Assembly: GCF_937873765.1 (NCBI RefSeq)
Contig: NZ_CALMZC010000002.1
Coordinates: 31,510 to 95,509 of the forward strand
Direction: 5' to 3'
DNA from: an uncultured Thiothrix sp.
Lineage (GTDB): Bacteria; Pseudomonadota; Gammaproteobacteria; Thiotrichales; Thiotrichaceae
Length of the DNA stretch: 64,000 bases
The notes beneath the pieces were generated by a model. It searched no databases. It was not told the DNA's origin and was given only the letters and a program-made list of their open reading frames with translations. The translations under genes and the position numbers were made by a program. Below, one piece after another: positions 9,309 to 18,903 of this stretch; the first letter of the stretch is position 1; the number at the start of each line of letters is the position of its first letter.

Positions 9309-11879
9309 TTATTCGCTGCTGTCACCTTCGGTATCTTCTAAATCAGGATCCTCATCACCGGTGCTAAAGATCGGAGCAATTTGTACTAATTTCTCGCCTT
9401 CATTTAAGCGAATTAAAGTCACACCTTGCGTGTTACGCCCGACTAAAGACACTTGTGCGACGGGCGTTCTGACTAACACCCCGCCATTGGTAATGAGCAT
9501 AATCTGATTACCCTCAGTGACTTGTACCGCACCAATAGCCCGTCCATTACGCTCAGAGGTTTGAATGGCAATCACGCCCATGCCACCACGAGCTTGTGCT
9601 AAGAATTCATCCACCCGAGTACGTTTACCATAACCATTTTCGGTTGCCGTTAGAATCTCACCCTCACCCAGAATAATCAGAGCATTAACCTGTTGATCAT
9701 CTTCTAATTTAATCCCACGTACACCGGCAGCACCCCGTCCCATTGCGCGCACATCACTTTCAGGGAAACGAATCGCTTTACCGGCTGAAGTAAATAGCAT
9801 GACTTCATTCGAGCCATTGGTGAGAGCCACATCGACTAAGTAATCATCGCGTAAATCAATCGCAATAATCCCCGTATTACGTGGCCGCGAGAATTCTTTA
9901 AGTGGTGTCTTTTTCACCGTGCCATTCGAGGTCACCATGAAGATAAACTTGTCTTCTGCATACTCTCGAATCGGCAGAATCGCATTGATACGCTCGCCCT
10001 CTTCCAAAGGCAATAGATTGACCATGGGTCGCCCACGTGAATTACGGCTAGCAAGGGGTAATTGATAAACCTTGAGCCAATACATGCGCCCCCGACTAGA
10101 GAAACACAGAATCGTATCGTGCGTACTGGCGACAAAGAGTTTTTCAATGAAATCCTCTTCTTTCATGGTCGTCGCCGTTTTGCCACGTCCACCACGGCGT
10201 TGGGCACGATAAGTATCTAAAGGCTGCGCTTTTGCATAGCCTTCATGCGATAGCGTAACGACTACCTCTTCATCAGCGATTAAATCTTCCAGACTTAAAT
10301 CTTCACCAATTACATTAATTTCAGTGCGGCGCTTATCACTATAAGTCTCACGCAGCTCTAGCAATTCATCACGAATCACCTGCATTAAACGCTCAGGATT
10401 ACTTAAAATATCCAGTAAATCCGCGATCCGCTCTAGAAGCTCACGATACTCTTCAAGGATTTTATCTTTCTCTAAGCCTGTTAAGCGATGCAGGCGCAGA
10501 TCAAGAATCGCTTGGGCTTGTTCTTCAGAGAGCCAATATTGGCCTTCACGCAAACCTAAAGCAGCATCTAAATCATCAGGTCGGGACAGTTCTGCACCTG
10601 AGCGCATGAGCATCTCCGATACAATCCCCGGACTCCAACCACGCTTCATTAAGCCCTCTTTCGCTTCGACAGGACTGGCTGCACGTTTGATTAAATCAAT
10701 AATCTCATCGATGTTTGAAAGCGCAACGGCTAAACCTTCTAAAATATGTGCGCGCTCACGTGCTTTGCGTAGATTAAAAATCGTGCGGCGAGTCACTACT
10801 TCGCGGCGATGCCGTAAGAACGCTTCGAGAATCTGTTTTAAATTGAGTAATTTTGGCTGAGCCTCGACCAAAGCCACCATGTTAATCCCGAACACGGTTT
10901 GCATCTGCGTTTGCTTATACAGATTATTCAGCAGCACTTCGGCCGATTCGCCACGCTTGACTTCAATGACCATACGCATACCGTCTTTATCAGACTCATC
11001 GCGTAGCTCAGAAATGCCTTCGATTTTCTTATCTTTAACCAGCTCAGCAATCTTTTCTAAGAGCCGTGCTTTATTCACTTGGTAAGGCAGTTCGTGGACG
11101 ACAATCGTTTCACGCCCTGTCTTTTCATGAGTCTCGACTTCAGCACGGGCACGTACATAAATCCGCCCACGCCCTGTGTGGTAAGCCTCTCGAATCCCAC
11201 GTGAGCCATTGATAATCCCTGCGGTGGGGAAATCAGGCCCTGGTACATATTCCATCAGATCATCAATTTCCAACTCTGGATTATTGATGAGTGCTAAGCA
11301 GGCATTGACCACTTCGGTAAGATTATGAGGTGGAATATTGGTCGCCATCCCTACCGCAATCCCTGAAGAACCATTCACTAAGAGATTCGGCACACGGGTC
11401 GGGAAAACGGCTGGCTCTTGTTCAGCGCCATCATAGTTAGGGACAAAATTAACGGTTTCTTTATCAATATCGGCTAATAGCTCATGCGCAATCTTAGACA
11501 TTCGTACTTCGGTATAACGCATTGCCGCTGGCGCGTCACCATCCACCGAACCAAAGTTACCTTGACCATCCGCGAGCATATAGCGCAAGGAAAAGGGTTG
11601 AGCCATGCGCACAACCGCATCATAAACAGCAGTGTCACCATGTGGATGGTATTTACCAATCACATCACCGACGACACGTGCTGATTTTTTATAGGGTTTA
11701 TTCCAATCATTGCCCAACTCACTCATCGCATACAGCACACGACGATGCACCGGTTTTAAGCCATCACGCACGTCCGGCAGCGCACGTCCAACGATAACAC
11801 TCATCGCATAGTCCAGATAGGACTGACGCATTTCATCTTCGAGGTTAACCGAAATAACTTCCTTGGCAAAAGCAGCCAT
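9309..11879 (-). CDS. gyrA: DNA gyrase subunit A
   Basis: The breakage-reunion subunit of gyrase, about 856 residues. Counting from the ATG at 11879 (MAAFAKEV) puts the DNA-cleaving tyrosine in AAMRYTEV at Y122 and the quinolone-determining residues at T83 and D87 ([10 protein letters not shown]), exactly the E. coli numbering; this supports that start over an in-frame TTG seven codons earlier. Residue 83 is Thr as in Pseudomonas, not Ser. The GyrA box (QRRGGRG) needed for DNA wrapping is present in the C-terminal beta-pinwheel domain, and the protein ends in an acidic tail ([15 protein letters not shown]). It is a single gene here; gyrB is not in the window. Confidence 0.97.
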   Translation of the reverse strand: MAAFAKEVISVNLEDEMRQSYLDYAMSVIVGRALPDVRDGLKPVHRRVLYAMSELGNDWNKPYKKSARVVGDVIGKYHPHGDTAVYDAVVRMAQPFSLRYMLADGQGNFGSVDGDAPAAMRYTEVRMSKIAHELLADIDKETVNFVPNYDGAEQEPAVFPTRVPNLLVNGSSGIAVGMATNIPPHNLTEVVNACLALINNPELEIDDLMEYVPGPDFPTAGIINGSRGIREAYHTGRGRIYVRARAEVETHEKTGRETIVVHELPYQVNKARLLEKIAELVKDKKIEGISELRDESDKDGMRMVIEVKRGESAEVLLNNLYKQTQMQTVFGINMVALVEAQPKLLNLKQILEAFLRHRREVVTRRTIFNLRKARERAHILEGLAVALSNIDEIIDLIKRAASPVEAKEGLMKRGWSPGIVSEMLMRSGAELSRPDDLDAALGLREGQYWLSEEQAQAILDLRLHRLTGLEKDKILEEYRELLERIADLLDILSNPERLMQVIRDELLELRETYSDKRRTEINVIGEDLSLEDLIADEEVVVTLSHEGYAKAQPLDTYRAQRRGGRGKTATTMKEEDFIEKLFVASTHDTILCFSSRGRMYWLKVYQLPLASRNSRGRPMVNLLPLEEGERINAILPIREYAEDKFIFMVTSNGTVKKTPLKEFSRPRNTGIIAIDLRDDYLVDVALTNGSNEVMLFTSAGKAIRFPESDVRAMGRGAAGVRGIKLEDDQQVNALIILGEGEILTATENGYGKRTRVDEFLAQARGGMGVIAIQTSERNGRAIGAVQVTEGNQIMLITNGGVLVRTPVAQVSLVGRNTQGVTLIRLNEGEKLVQIAPIFSTGDEDPDLEDTEGDSSE

Positions 11880-12023
11880 ATTTATTGTTCGACCGTTCAA
11901 GATAGAGGCGGCTATTGTACCAGAAAAAGCTTAAAAAAGGACAAAATACACGGCTGAAACTCACGTGGAATGCGGTTCAAAGGGCATTATTTTAAGTCTG
12001 AACTCGGTAGTTTTACTTTAGAC

Positions 12024-13217
12024 TTAGCGTTGATCCAAAGCAGAGTGCTGAATTTTAAAACTCATTAAGACCACACCCATTCCAGCGACTCCTAACGCCA
12101 ACAAAGCTAAGCGTAAACCAATGAAATCAGCCAAATGACCAATCAAAGAAGGGCCTAATAAAAAGCCGATATAACCCAAAATAGTAATGACTGAAATCAC
12201 CTGCCCTGCTTGTTTGGGAGCAATATCACCGGCTAATGAAAAGACAATGGGCACAACTGCTGCCAGTGCTAAGCCAGCAATTAAGAAGCCCGTCAGAATA
12301 ATCAGCGGATATAAAGTGCTCACAGAAAGCAAAATGCCTACGGCTGCCATGATCCCTGAAACCCTTAACACCCAACGCCGCCGCCAATGCAATAAAATCC
12401 AACCTGAGCCTAAGCGTCCGATCATCATGGCAAAATGAAATACTGCAGGCCCTGCCGCCCCAATCATCGTTGGCAAATCTAAAGACAAGCGTAAATACAC
12501 CGCTGACCACATTTCTAAAGTGCCTTCCGAGAAAAAGGTTAGACCCGTGATAGTTGCTAATAGAAGTAAAATAGGAGTCCTAAATAAAACCGCACGACTT
12601 GTAAGCGTGACTTCGGCCTGAGACTCTTGTTGATGGTGACTAATTAAACGATCTAACTTAGCACTCAAGGCATAAATGAAGCCTAAGAGAATGAGTAAAC
12701 CCGCGACTAGCAAATAAACTGTGCGAAACTCTAAACCTGTAAATAAGAGAAAACCAGTCGTCAAAGCCGCTACTGCTGCCATCCCGCTATATCCAGCATG
12801 AAAAAAGCTCATGCGCGTATCACCGGTGTTCTGCTCGTAATTAACCGCCGCCGCATTGATACCTACATCTAAAGCACCTGAAGAGGCCATTAAGCAGATA
12901 ATGGAAATCAGTAGTAACGGATAGCTGTTCACCCAATGAAAGGACGCATAGGCTAAAGCAGAGCAGAAGATACTAATCAACATTAAACGGCGCGCACCCC
13001 AACGATCCGCTAAGCGCCCTGTAAGAAGCATGGCAGGAAAAGATCCCACCACGCCTAAAGTCAAGGTTAAGCCCAGTTGACCTGAGCTTAACTCAAAAGA
13101 ACGCTGCAAATCAGCCATCATGACTTGCCAAGAGCCGAAAATAGCACCCAAGGCAAAAAAACCACTGATCACCAACCAAAAGGCTAAGCGTTGCAAGCTT
13201 AAGTATCCATCCGCCAA
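12024..13217 (-). CDS. MFS transporter (YbjJ/FucP-like)
   Basis: A 397-residue major-facilitator protein with twelve predicted TM helices. The MFS loop signature between TM2 and TM3 is visible as GRLADRWGARRLM. The layout, with conserved SGALDVGINAAAVNYE and SFFHAGYSGMA segments, recalls the YbjJ/FucP-type subgroup. It overlaps the end of glgC by 19 bases, so it is the last gene of the long sugar operon and may move a sugar or related metabolite. That substrate is inferred from position only. Confidence 0.85.
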   Translation of the reverse strand: MADGYLSLQRLAFWLVISGFFALGAIFGSWQVMMADLQRSFELSSGQLGLTLTLGVVGSFPAMLLTGRLADRWGARRLMLISIFCSALAYASFHWVNSYPLLLISIICLMASSGALDVGINAAAVNYEQNTGDTRMSFFHAGYSGMAAVAALTTGFLLFTGLEFRTVYLLVAGLLILLGFIYALSAKLDRLISHHQQESQAEVTLTSRAVLFRTPILLLLATITGLTFFSEGTLEMWSAVYLRLSLDLPTMIGAAGPAVFHFAMMIGRLGSGWILLHWRRRWVLRVSGIMAAVGILLSVSTLYPLIILTGFLIAGLALAAVVPIVFSLAGDIAPKQAGQVISVITILGYIGFLLGPSLIGHLADFIGLRLALLALGVAGMGVVLMSFKIQHSALDQR

Positions 13218-14524
13218 ATATGTTCTTTATCGCGGCTACTTAAAGACTGCCCGAGCATTTCGAGCGTTACTAGCACAATACCTTCATCAGTGACATAAAA
13301 ACGTTTTTTATCTTCTTCTAGATTCTCACCAATCACCGTACCATCTGGAATCACACAGCCTTTATCAACGATCACTTTAGTGAGGCGACAATTACTTCCA
13401 ATACTCACTTTCGGCAAAATAATACTGTCCTTGACCAAAGAATTATTGCCAATCGTAACTGCAAAGAAAGTCACTGAACGCTTCATGCGTGCCCCAGACA
13501 GGATACAACCTGCGGAGACTAAAGAATCAATCGCCTCTCCCCGCCGTCCATCTTCATCAAATACGAATTTTGCAGGTGGATATTGAGGCTGGTAAGTCCA
13601 AATAGGCCACAAACGGTCATACAGATTTAGCTCTGGCTCAACCGCACACAGCTCCATGTTAGCTTTCCAGTAGGAATATACTGTACCCACGTCACGCCAG
13701 TAAGCTGGCTCACCCGTTCTTTCATTACGGAAAGCATAGGCTTGTGCTTTAGCTGTATGAATATGATTTGGGATAATATCTTTGCCGAAATCGTGCGAAG
13801 AATCATCACTCAACGCGTCTTCACTTAGCGTTCTAAATAAAAATTCGCGGGAGAACACATAAATACCCATTGACGCGAGTGCAACGCCGGGTTTTCCCGG
13901 CATATGCTCTGGCTGTTTAGGCTTTTCAGTGAATTTGGTGATACGCATATCGGTATCCACCGACATCACCCCAAATCCAGTTGCTTCTTCCACGGGAACC
14001 TCAATACAACCCACTGTGAAATCAGCCCCTGAAAGCACATGCTTCACCAGCATATCGGAGTAGTCCATTTTATAAATATGATCACCCCCTAAGACGATGA
14101 CATATTCAGGATCATGCCGATGCAGGATATCTAAGTTTTGATAAAGTGCATCGGCTGTACCTTGATACCACTCTTTCTTTTCCGTGCGCTGTTGGGCAGG
14201 GAGAATTTCTACGAACTCACCAATCTCAGCCCGCATAAAATTCCATGCACGCTGCATATGGCGAATAAGAGAATCCGACTTGTATTGTGTCAAAACACCA
14301 ATCCGACGAATTCCCGAATTGACACAATTAGATAAAGCAAAATCAATAATGCGGTATTTGCCACCAAAAGGCACTGCTGGTTTAGCACGACGGTGAGTCA
14401 GATTCTTTAAGCGTGAACCTTCTCCCCCTGCTAGCACTAAAGCCAAAGTGTTGCGGCTTAATTCCCGCGCCAAATTTGGGCGGGAAAAGTCCATACGACC
14501 TGAATTATTATCTATATCACTCAT
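13199..14524 (-). CDS. glgC: Glucose-1-phosphate adenylyltransferase
   Basis: A 441-residue ADP-glucose pyrophosphorylase, which makes ADP-glucose from glucose-1-phosphate and ATP for glycogen synthesis. The nucleotidyltransferase N-terminal motif is LVLAGGEGSRLKNLTHRRAK in part, followed by KPAVPFGGKYRIIDFALSNC; sugar-binding EKPKQPEHMPG and the C-terminal left-handed beta-helix (VTIGNNSLVKDSIILPKVSIG) follow. A strong AGGAGG precedes the ATG. No glgA or glgB is visible. Its place in the Entner-Doudoroff operon links glycogen storage with sugar intake. Confidence 0.96.
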   Translation of the reverse strand: MSDIDNNSGRMDFSRPNLARELSRNTLALVLAGGEGSRLKNLTHRRAKPAVPFGGKYRIIDFALSNCVNSGIRRIGVLTQYKSDSLIRHMQRAWNFMRAEIGEFVEILPAQQRTEKKEWYQGTADALYQNLDILHRHDPEYVIVLGGDHIYKMDYSDMLVKHVLSGADFTVGCIEVPVEEATGFGVMSVDTDMRITKFTEKPKQPEHMPGKPGVALASMGIYVFSREFLFRTLSEDALSDDSSHDFGKDIIPNHIHTAKAQAYAFRNERTGEPAYWRDVGTVYSYWKANMELCAVEPELNLYDRLWPIWTYQPQYPPAKFVFDEDGRRGEAIDSLVSAGCILSGARMKRSVTFFAVTIGNNSLVKDSIILPKVSIGSNCRLTKVIVDKGCVIPDGTVIGENLEEDKKRFYVTDEGIVLVTLEMLGQSLSSRDKEHIWRMDT

Positions 14525-14585
14525 GCTAACCTCCTCTGGTATCTAACTTGACAGCCTCCACTGTTAAAACATTGCGGCTATCTGC

Positions 14586-16037
14586 CTATGCGCTAGGCTT
14601 ATCATACTCTTTTGTAACTTCAACCAAGCGAATTACATTAGTTGAACCGGGCTGACCAAATGGAACTCCTGCAGTCACTACTATGCGATCCCCTAACACT
14701 GCAAAACCTTTACGCTGCACCATCCGCGCTGCCTTCCCCACCATATCCGAGAGTGACACCACATCACGGGTTTGCACTGCGTATACGCCCCAAGCCAGAG
14801 TGAGCTTACGAGCAACATGGTGTGAAGGCGTCGAGCCTAAGATGGGTACTAAACCGCGCGCACGGGCGGCGCGTAAGGTGGTTGAACCCGTACTACTAAA
14901 GGTGACAATCGCCACACAACGCCGTGCCGTAGCAATATCAGAGGCTGCCCGTGCAATCGCATCCGCATCGGTTGGCTCACCTTCTAGTGGATAAGTTTTC
15001 AGGGCATGATTACTACGTACATCACGCTCAGTTTCAATAATAATCCGTCCCATGACCTCAACCGCTTCAATAGGATACTGACCTGCTGCTGTTTCTGCCG
15101 AGAGCATGACTGCATCAGCTCCATCATAAATTGCTGTCGCTACATCTGAAGCTTCCGCCCGCGTCGGCACTGGCGAATTAATCATAGATTCCAGCATCTG
15201 CGTTGCCACAATCACGGGACGGCCTAACGAACGTGCGGTCTCCACAATGCGCTTTTGAATAGCTGGTACCCGTTCAGGTGGTAACTCCACGCCTAAATCC
15301 CCACGCGCAACCATGACTGCATCCGCTAATTCAATAATTCGATGCAATTGATCTAATGCAGAAGGCTTTTCTAGTTTGGCTAAAATACCTGCGCGGCCAG
15401 TTACTAAATTACGTGCTTCTATAATATCTTCTGGGCGTTGCACGAAAGACAGAGCAACCCAGTCAACCCCCAGCTCTAAGCCAAACGCTAAATCGGCACG
15501 ATCTTTTTCGGTTAAAGCACTAATCGGCAACTGTTTATCCGGAACATTCACGCCTTTCCGGTCAGAAATAACACCGCCTACAACAACGGTGGTTACCGCT
15601 ACTAAGGGAGTGGCTTGAGTTACTTGTAAGCGGACTTTACCATCATCTACTAGTAACTCGTGACCTGCTTCGAGTACATCAAAAATCTCTTTATGCGGAA
15701 GGCTCACACCCTCTTGATCACCTACACGTTTTTCTAAATAAAGATTAAAGGTATCGCCCTTGTTTAAAGTGATTTTGCCTTCAGCAAAGGTGCCAATACG
15801 TAATTTTGGCCCTTGTAAGTCCATCAAAATGCCAATCGGGCGATCAAATTCAACCTCCATCGAACGAATAAGATTGAAACGCGCTCGTTGATCCTCATGG
15901 CTACCATGACTAAAATTCAGGCGAAATACATTTACACCGGCTTCAACCAACTTGCGCAATACAGTTTCATCATTCGAAGCGGGGCCTAAAGTGGCTACAA
16001 TCTTGGTGCGCCTGTCTAATTTAAAAGGACTTTTCAT
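14586..16037 (-). CDS. pyk: Pyruvate kinase
   Basis: A 483-residue pyruvate kinase that turns phosphoenolpyruvate and ADP into pyruvate and ATP. It has the N-terminal RRTKIVATLGPAS, RLNFSHGSHEDQ, the active-site segment AKLEKPSALDQL, VMVARGDLGVELPPE and the RPVIVATQMLESM motif. The C-terminal allosteric domain is present (SSTGSTTLRAARARG). Length is normal for the bacterial PykA/PykF family. It sits 42 bp from mgsA within the operon and supplies the final step of lower glycolysis. Confidence 0.96.
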   Translation of the reverse strand: MKSPFKLDRRTKIVATLGPASNDETVLRKLVEAGVNVFRLNFSHGSHEDQRARFNLIRSMEVEFDRPIGILMDLQGPKLRIGTFAEGKITLNKGDTFNLYLEKRVGDQEGVSLPHKEIFDVLEAGHELLVDDGKVRLQVTQATPLVAVTTVVVGGVISDRKGVNVPDKQLPISALTEKDRADLAFGLELGVDWVALSFVQRPEDIIEARNLVTGRAGILAKLEKPSALDQLHRIIELADAVMVARGDLGVELPPERVPAIQKRIVETARSLGRPVIVATQMLESMINSPVPTRAEASDVATAIYDGADAVMLSAETAAGQYPIEAVEVMGRIIIETERDVRSNHALKTYPLEGEPTDADAIARAASDIATARRCVAIVTFSSTGSTTLRAARARGLVPILGSTPSHHVARKLTLAWGVYAVQTRDVVSLSDMVGKAARMVQRKGFAVLGDRIVVTAGVPFGQPGSTNVIRLVEVTKEYDKPSA

Positions 16038-16079
16038 TTGTTTGTTATTCCATGATCCATACGGTGAATAATCGAAGCT

Positions 16080-16544
16080 TCAATTAGCCAAACTAGCATT
16101 TAAACGCTGTAGATAAGCTTCATAGCGCTCCTCAATCGAGAGAATATCCGGCGCTAATTCGGGTTGTGTAAAATAGCGGCTAGAAATCAAATAATCTGCA
16201 GTGCTTTGATTACAAGCCAGAGGAATTTCATACAAGGTCGCTAAGCGGACTAAGGCTTTTACATCGACATCGTGTGGCTGTGGTGTCATTGGATCTTGCA
16301 AGAAGATAACACAACCAATTTTACCTTCAGCGATCAAAGCACCTACTTGCTGGTCGCCACCTAAAGGGCCACTTTTCAAGGGATGAATCGTCAACTCAGG
16401 ATAGGCATGTTGTAATAAGCGCCCTGTCGTGCCAGTTGCATAAATCAAGCGCCCCTGCAGATGTGCCAGATTCTTTCCCACCCATGCCACTAAATCGGGT
16501 TTAGTGCGATCATGAGCAATCATCGCAATGGCTAAGTTTGGCAT
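16080..16544 (-). CDS. mgsA: Methylglyoxal synthase
   Basis: A 154-residue enzyme that converts dihydroxyacetone phosphate to methylglyoxal and phosphate, a bypass of lower glycolysis used when sugar phosphates pile up. Diagnostic are AHDRTKPDLVAW near the N-terminus, IYATGTTGRLL for phosphate binding and SGPLGGDQQVGALIAEG with the catalytic Asp. Length matches the E. coli enzyme. It is located between eda and pyk, which suggests a safety valve for the same operon's flux. Confidence 0.95.
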   Translation of the reverse strand: MPNLAIAMIAHDRTKPDLVAWVGKNLAHLQGRLIYATGTTGRLLQHAYPELTIHPLKSGPLGGDQQVGALIAEGKIGCVIFLQDPMTPQPHDVDVKALVRLATLYEIPLACNQSTADYLISSRYFTQPELAPDILSIEERYEAYLQRLNASLAN

Positions 16545-16613
16545 CCGCCTATCCTCTTAGAGAACCTTGCTGAGCAAGGCTGAATGTTGATTCAACAGCA
16601 TGATTAGCGAATT

Positions 16614-17240
16614 TTAAGCCTTTTTCAAAGCCTGAGCTGCCTGTGCCAAGGCTTGCACGGCTTGCCAATCGCCTGCTTGCAGTAAATTATCCGGTGTGAC
16701 CCAAGACCCACCCACGCACATCACATTCGGTAGTGCTAAATAATGGGCTGCGGTTTTTTCTGTAATGCCTCCTGTGGGGCAAAACATCACCTTAGGCAAG
16801 GGGCCATGCAAGGACTTTAACATGGGAACTCCACCAGCAGCCTCAGCAGGGAAAAATTTTAAGGTATCTAAACCTAGCTCCATCAAGCGCATCACCTCAG
16901 AAGCAGTAGAAGCGCCCGGTAATAAAGGCAAGCCTTCATCCAGAGCGGCTTTAACTAAATCGGCAGTTGCACCCGGCGATACTGCAAATTGAGCACCCGC
17001 TGCTTTTGCTGCTTTCACATCCGCTAGGGTTAACACAGTACCCGCACCCACTTGACTACCCGGTACTTCGCTCATTAAGCGAATCACCTCTAAAGCAGCG
17101 GGTGTGCGCAAAGTGACCTCCAGAACCGTTAATCCGCCTGCGACCAAAGCCTCTGCCAAAGGCTTAGCCTGTGCAGTATCTTTCACAACTAATACAGGAA
17201 TCACCGCAACCTGCTGACACATGTCTCTTAATGAAAACAT
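16614..17240 (-). CDS. eda: 2-keto-3-deoxy-6-phosphogluconate aldolase
   Basis: A 208-residue class I aldolase that splits KDPG into pyruvate and glyceraldehyde-3-phosphate, the last step of the Entner-Doudoroff pathway. The Schiff-base lysine is K128 in LDTLKFFPAE, and the general acid/base Glu is E41 in LEVTLRT. The phosphate-binding CPTGGITEKTA loop is intact. It lies 12 bp after pgi in the operon. Confidence 0.96.
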   Translation of the reverse strand: MFSLRDMCQQVAVIPVLVVKDTAQAKPLAEALVAGGLTVLEVTLRTPAALEVIRLMSEVPGSQVGAGTVLTLADVKAAKAAGAQFAVSPGATADLVKAALDEGLPLLPGASTASEVMRLMELGLDTLKFFPAEAAGGVPMLKSLHGPLPKVMFCPTGGITEKTAAHYLALPNVMCVGGSWVTPDNLLQAGDWQAVQALAQAAQALKKA

Positions 17241-17252
17241 TGCTAATCCTCT

Positions 17253-18899
17253 TTAGGCACGCAGTGCGTGAATATGCTTTAAAAGCCCCGCTGTCGAAGC
17301 ATCCACATCAGCAGGAACAGTACGCTCCCGCAAAGCAGGCGCTAAGGCCGTGGCCAACTTTTTGCCTAACTCCACTCCCCATTGATCATACGAATTAACA
17401 CCCCAAATTACCCCTTGCACAAATACCTTATGTTCAAATAAGGCAACTAAACGCCCTAAAGTATTGGGTGTGAGTTGGCGATAGATAATCGAAGTCGAAG
17501 GTCGGTCACCCGGGAAAGTACGATGGGGGACTAACTGCTCAATCTGTTCAGCTGCTAAGCCTGCCGCCTGCATATCCGCACGCACAGCCTCAGCATTACG
17601 CCCAAAAGCTAAGGCCTGTGCCTGTGCTAAGACATTAGTCAGTAGCGTTTCATGATGGTGCTGTACATCGCCAAAAACGCTTTGGCTGCTTGGATTGGCG
17701 GCTGCCAAAAAATCCACAGGAATCACATCACTGCCTTGATGAATTAACTGAAAGAAAGAATGCTGTGCATTCGTTCCCGGCTCCCCCCAAATCACAGCTC
17801 CCGTTGACTCTTGAATCGGCGTACCATCGAGTTGTACCCGCTTACCATTCGACTCCATATCTAGTTGCTGCACATAAGCGGGGAAACGTGCTAAATGTTG
17901 ATCATAGGGAATCAAAGCAACCGTGGGATATTTCAGAAAATTACGCCGCCAAATCCCAATTAAGGCAAATAAAACTGGCAAATTACTACTTAAAGGCGCT
18001 GAACGAAAATGCTCATCCATCGCCTTCGCGCCTGCTAAGAACTCAGTAAAGGCTTGTTTGCCTAATGCAATCGCTACGGGTAAACCAATTGCCGACCACA
18101 CTGAATAGCGTCCACCGACCCAATCCCAGAACCCAAACACGCGAGTATCATCAATCCCGTAAGTACGCGTTGTGGCCAAATTAGTCGAAACCGCCGCGAC
18201 ATGTTGGCCTGCTTGTTCACCTAAGGCTAGTTTTAGCCATGCCAAAGCAGTACTGAAATTCAGCATCGTTTCTGCAGTCGTAAAGGTTTTAGAAGCAACA
18301 ATCACTAAAGTAGTGGCAGGATTCAGCGGTGTGAGGGTATCGACAATATGCGCACCATCCACATTCGAGACGAAATGCAAACGTGGACCATCATGCCAAG
18401 GCGCTAGTGAAGCAGTTACCATCACGGGGCCTAAATCCGAGCCACCGATACCAATGTTTACTACATCGGTAAAAGTTTGGCCGCTTACTGTTTTATAAGC
18501 CCCAGTACGTACCGCCTCTGCAAACTCTAAAAAGCGCTCACGCACTGCTTCGACATCTGCTAGCACATCTTGACCATCGACCGTTACACCGGCGGGAATC
18601 CCATCGCGTAAGGCCATATGTAAAACAGCGCGATTTTCGGTACTATTAATTTTTTCACCCTGCACCATTGCATCACGGCGTGCCTCCACTTGCGCATCAG
18701 CGGCAAGTTGCACCAAGGCATTAAGGGCGAAGCTATCAATCTTTTCTTTAGAAAAATCGATTAATAAATCATCCAGACTAAACGCCAAGCTCTGGAAACG
18801 CTCGGGATCATTCGCAAATAACTCCCGTAAATGCTGCGCCTTCAAACGCTCGGCATGCATTTCCAAAGCTAGCCAATCTTTAGTAAGATTTGCCTTCAT
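17253..18899 (-). CDS. pgi: Glucose-6-phosphate isomerase
   Basis: A 548-residue isomerase joining glucose-6-phosphate and fructose-6-phosphate. Family motifs include VNIGIGGSDLGPVMV (phosphate binding), VASKTFTTAETM, FWDWVGGRYSVWSAIGLP and the C-terminal NSYDQWGVELGK with the catalytic Lys region. Length matches the gammaproteobacterial enzyme. With the PfkB kinase in the same operon it lets fructose-6-phosphate enter the Entner-Doudoroff route through glucose-6-phosphate. It starts 4 bp after edd. Confidence 0.97.
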   Translation of the reverse strand: MKANLTKDWLALEMHAERLKAQHLRELFANDPERFQSLAFSLDDLLIDFSKEKIDSFALNALVQLAADAQVEARRDAMVQGEKINSTENRAVLHMALRDGIPAGVTVDGQDVLADVEAVRERFLEFAEAVRTGAYKTVSGQTFTDVVNIGIGGSDLGPVMVTASLAPWHDGPRLHFVSNVDGAHIVDTLTPLNPATTLVIVASKTFTTAETMLNFSTALAWLKLALGEQAGQHVAAVSTNLATTRTYGIDDTRVFGFWDWVGGRYSVWSAIGLPVAIALGKQAFTEFLAGAKAMDEHFRSAPLSSNLPVLFALIGIWRRNFLKYPTVALIPYDQHLARFPAYVQQLDMESNGKRVQLDGTPIQESTGAVIWGEPGTNAQHSFFQLIHQGSDVIPVDFLAAANPSSQSVFGDVQHHHETLLTNVLAQAQALAFGRNAEAVRADMQAAGLAAEQIEQLVPHRTFPGDRPSTSIIYRQLTPNTLGRLVALFEHKVFVQGVIWGVNSYDQWGVELGKKLATALAPALRERTVPADVDASTAGLLKHIHALRA

Positions 18900-18903
18900 C
18901 TAT

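Noticed and set aside
11474..11797. Overlapping short frames on both strands inside gyrA
   Set aside because: They lie wholly within the well-conserved gyrA coding sequence.
11993..12026. Inverted repeat TAAGTCT/AGACTTA at the end of the MFS gene
   Set aside because: A seven-base stem with a 20-base loop and no U-run; could be chance.
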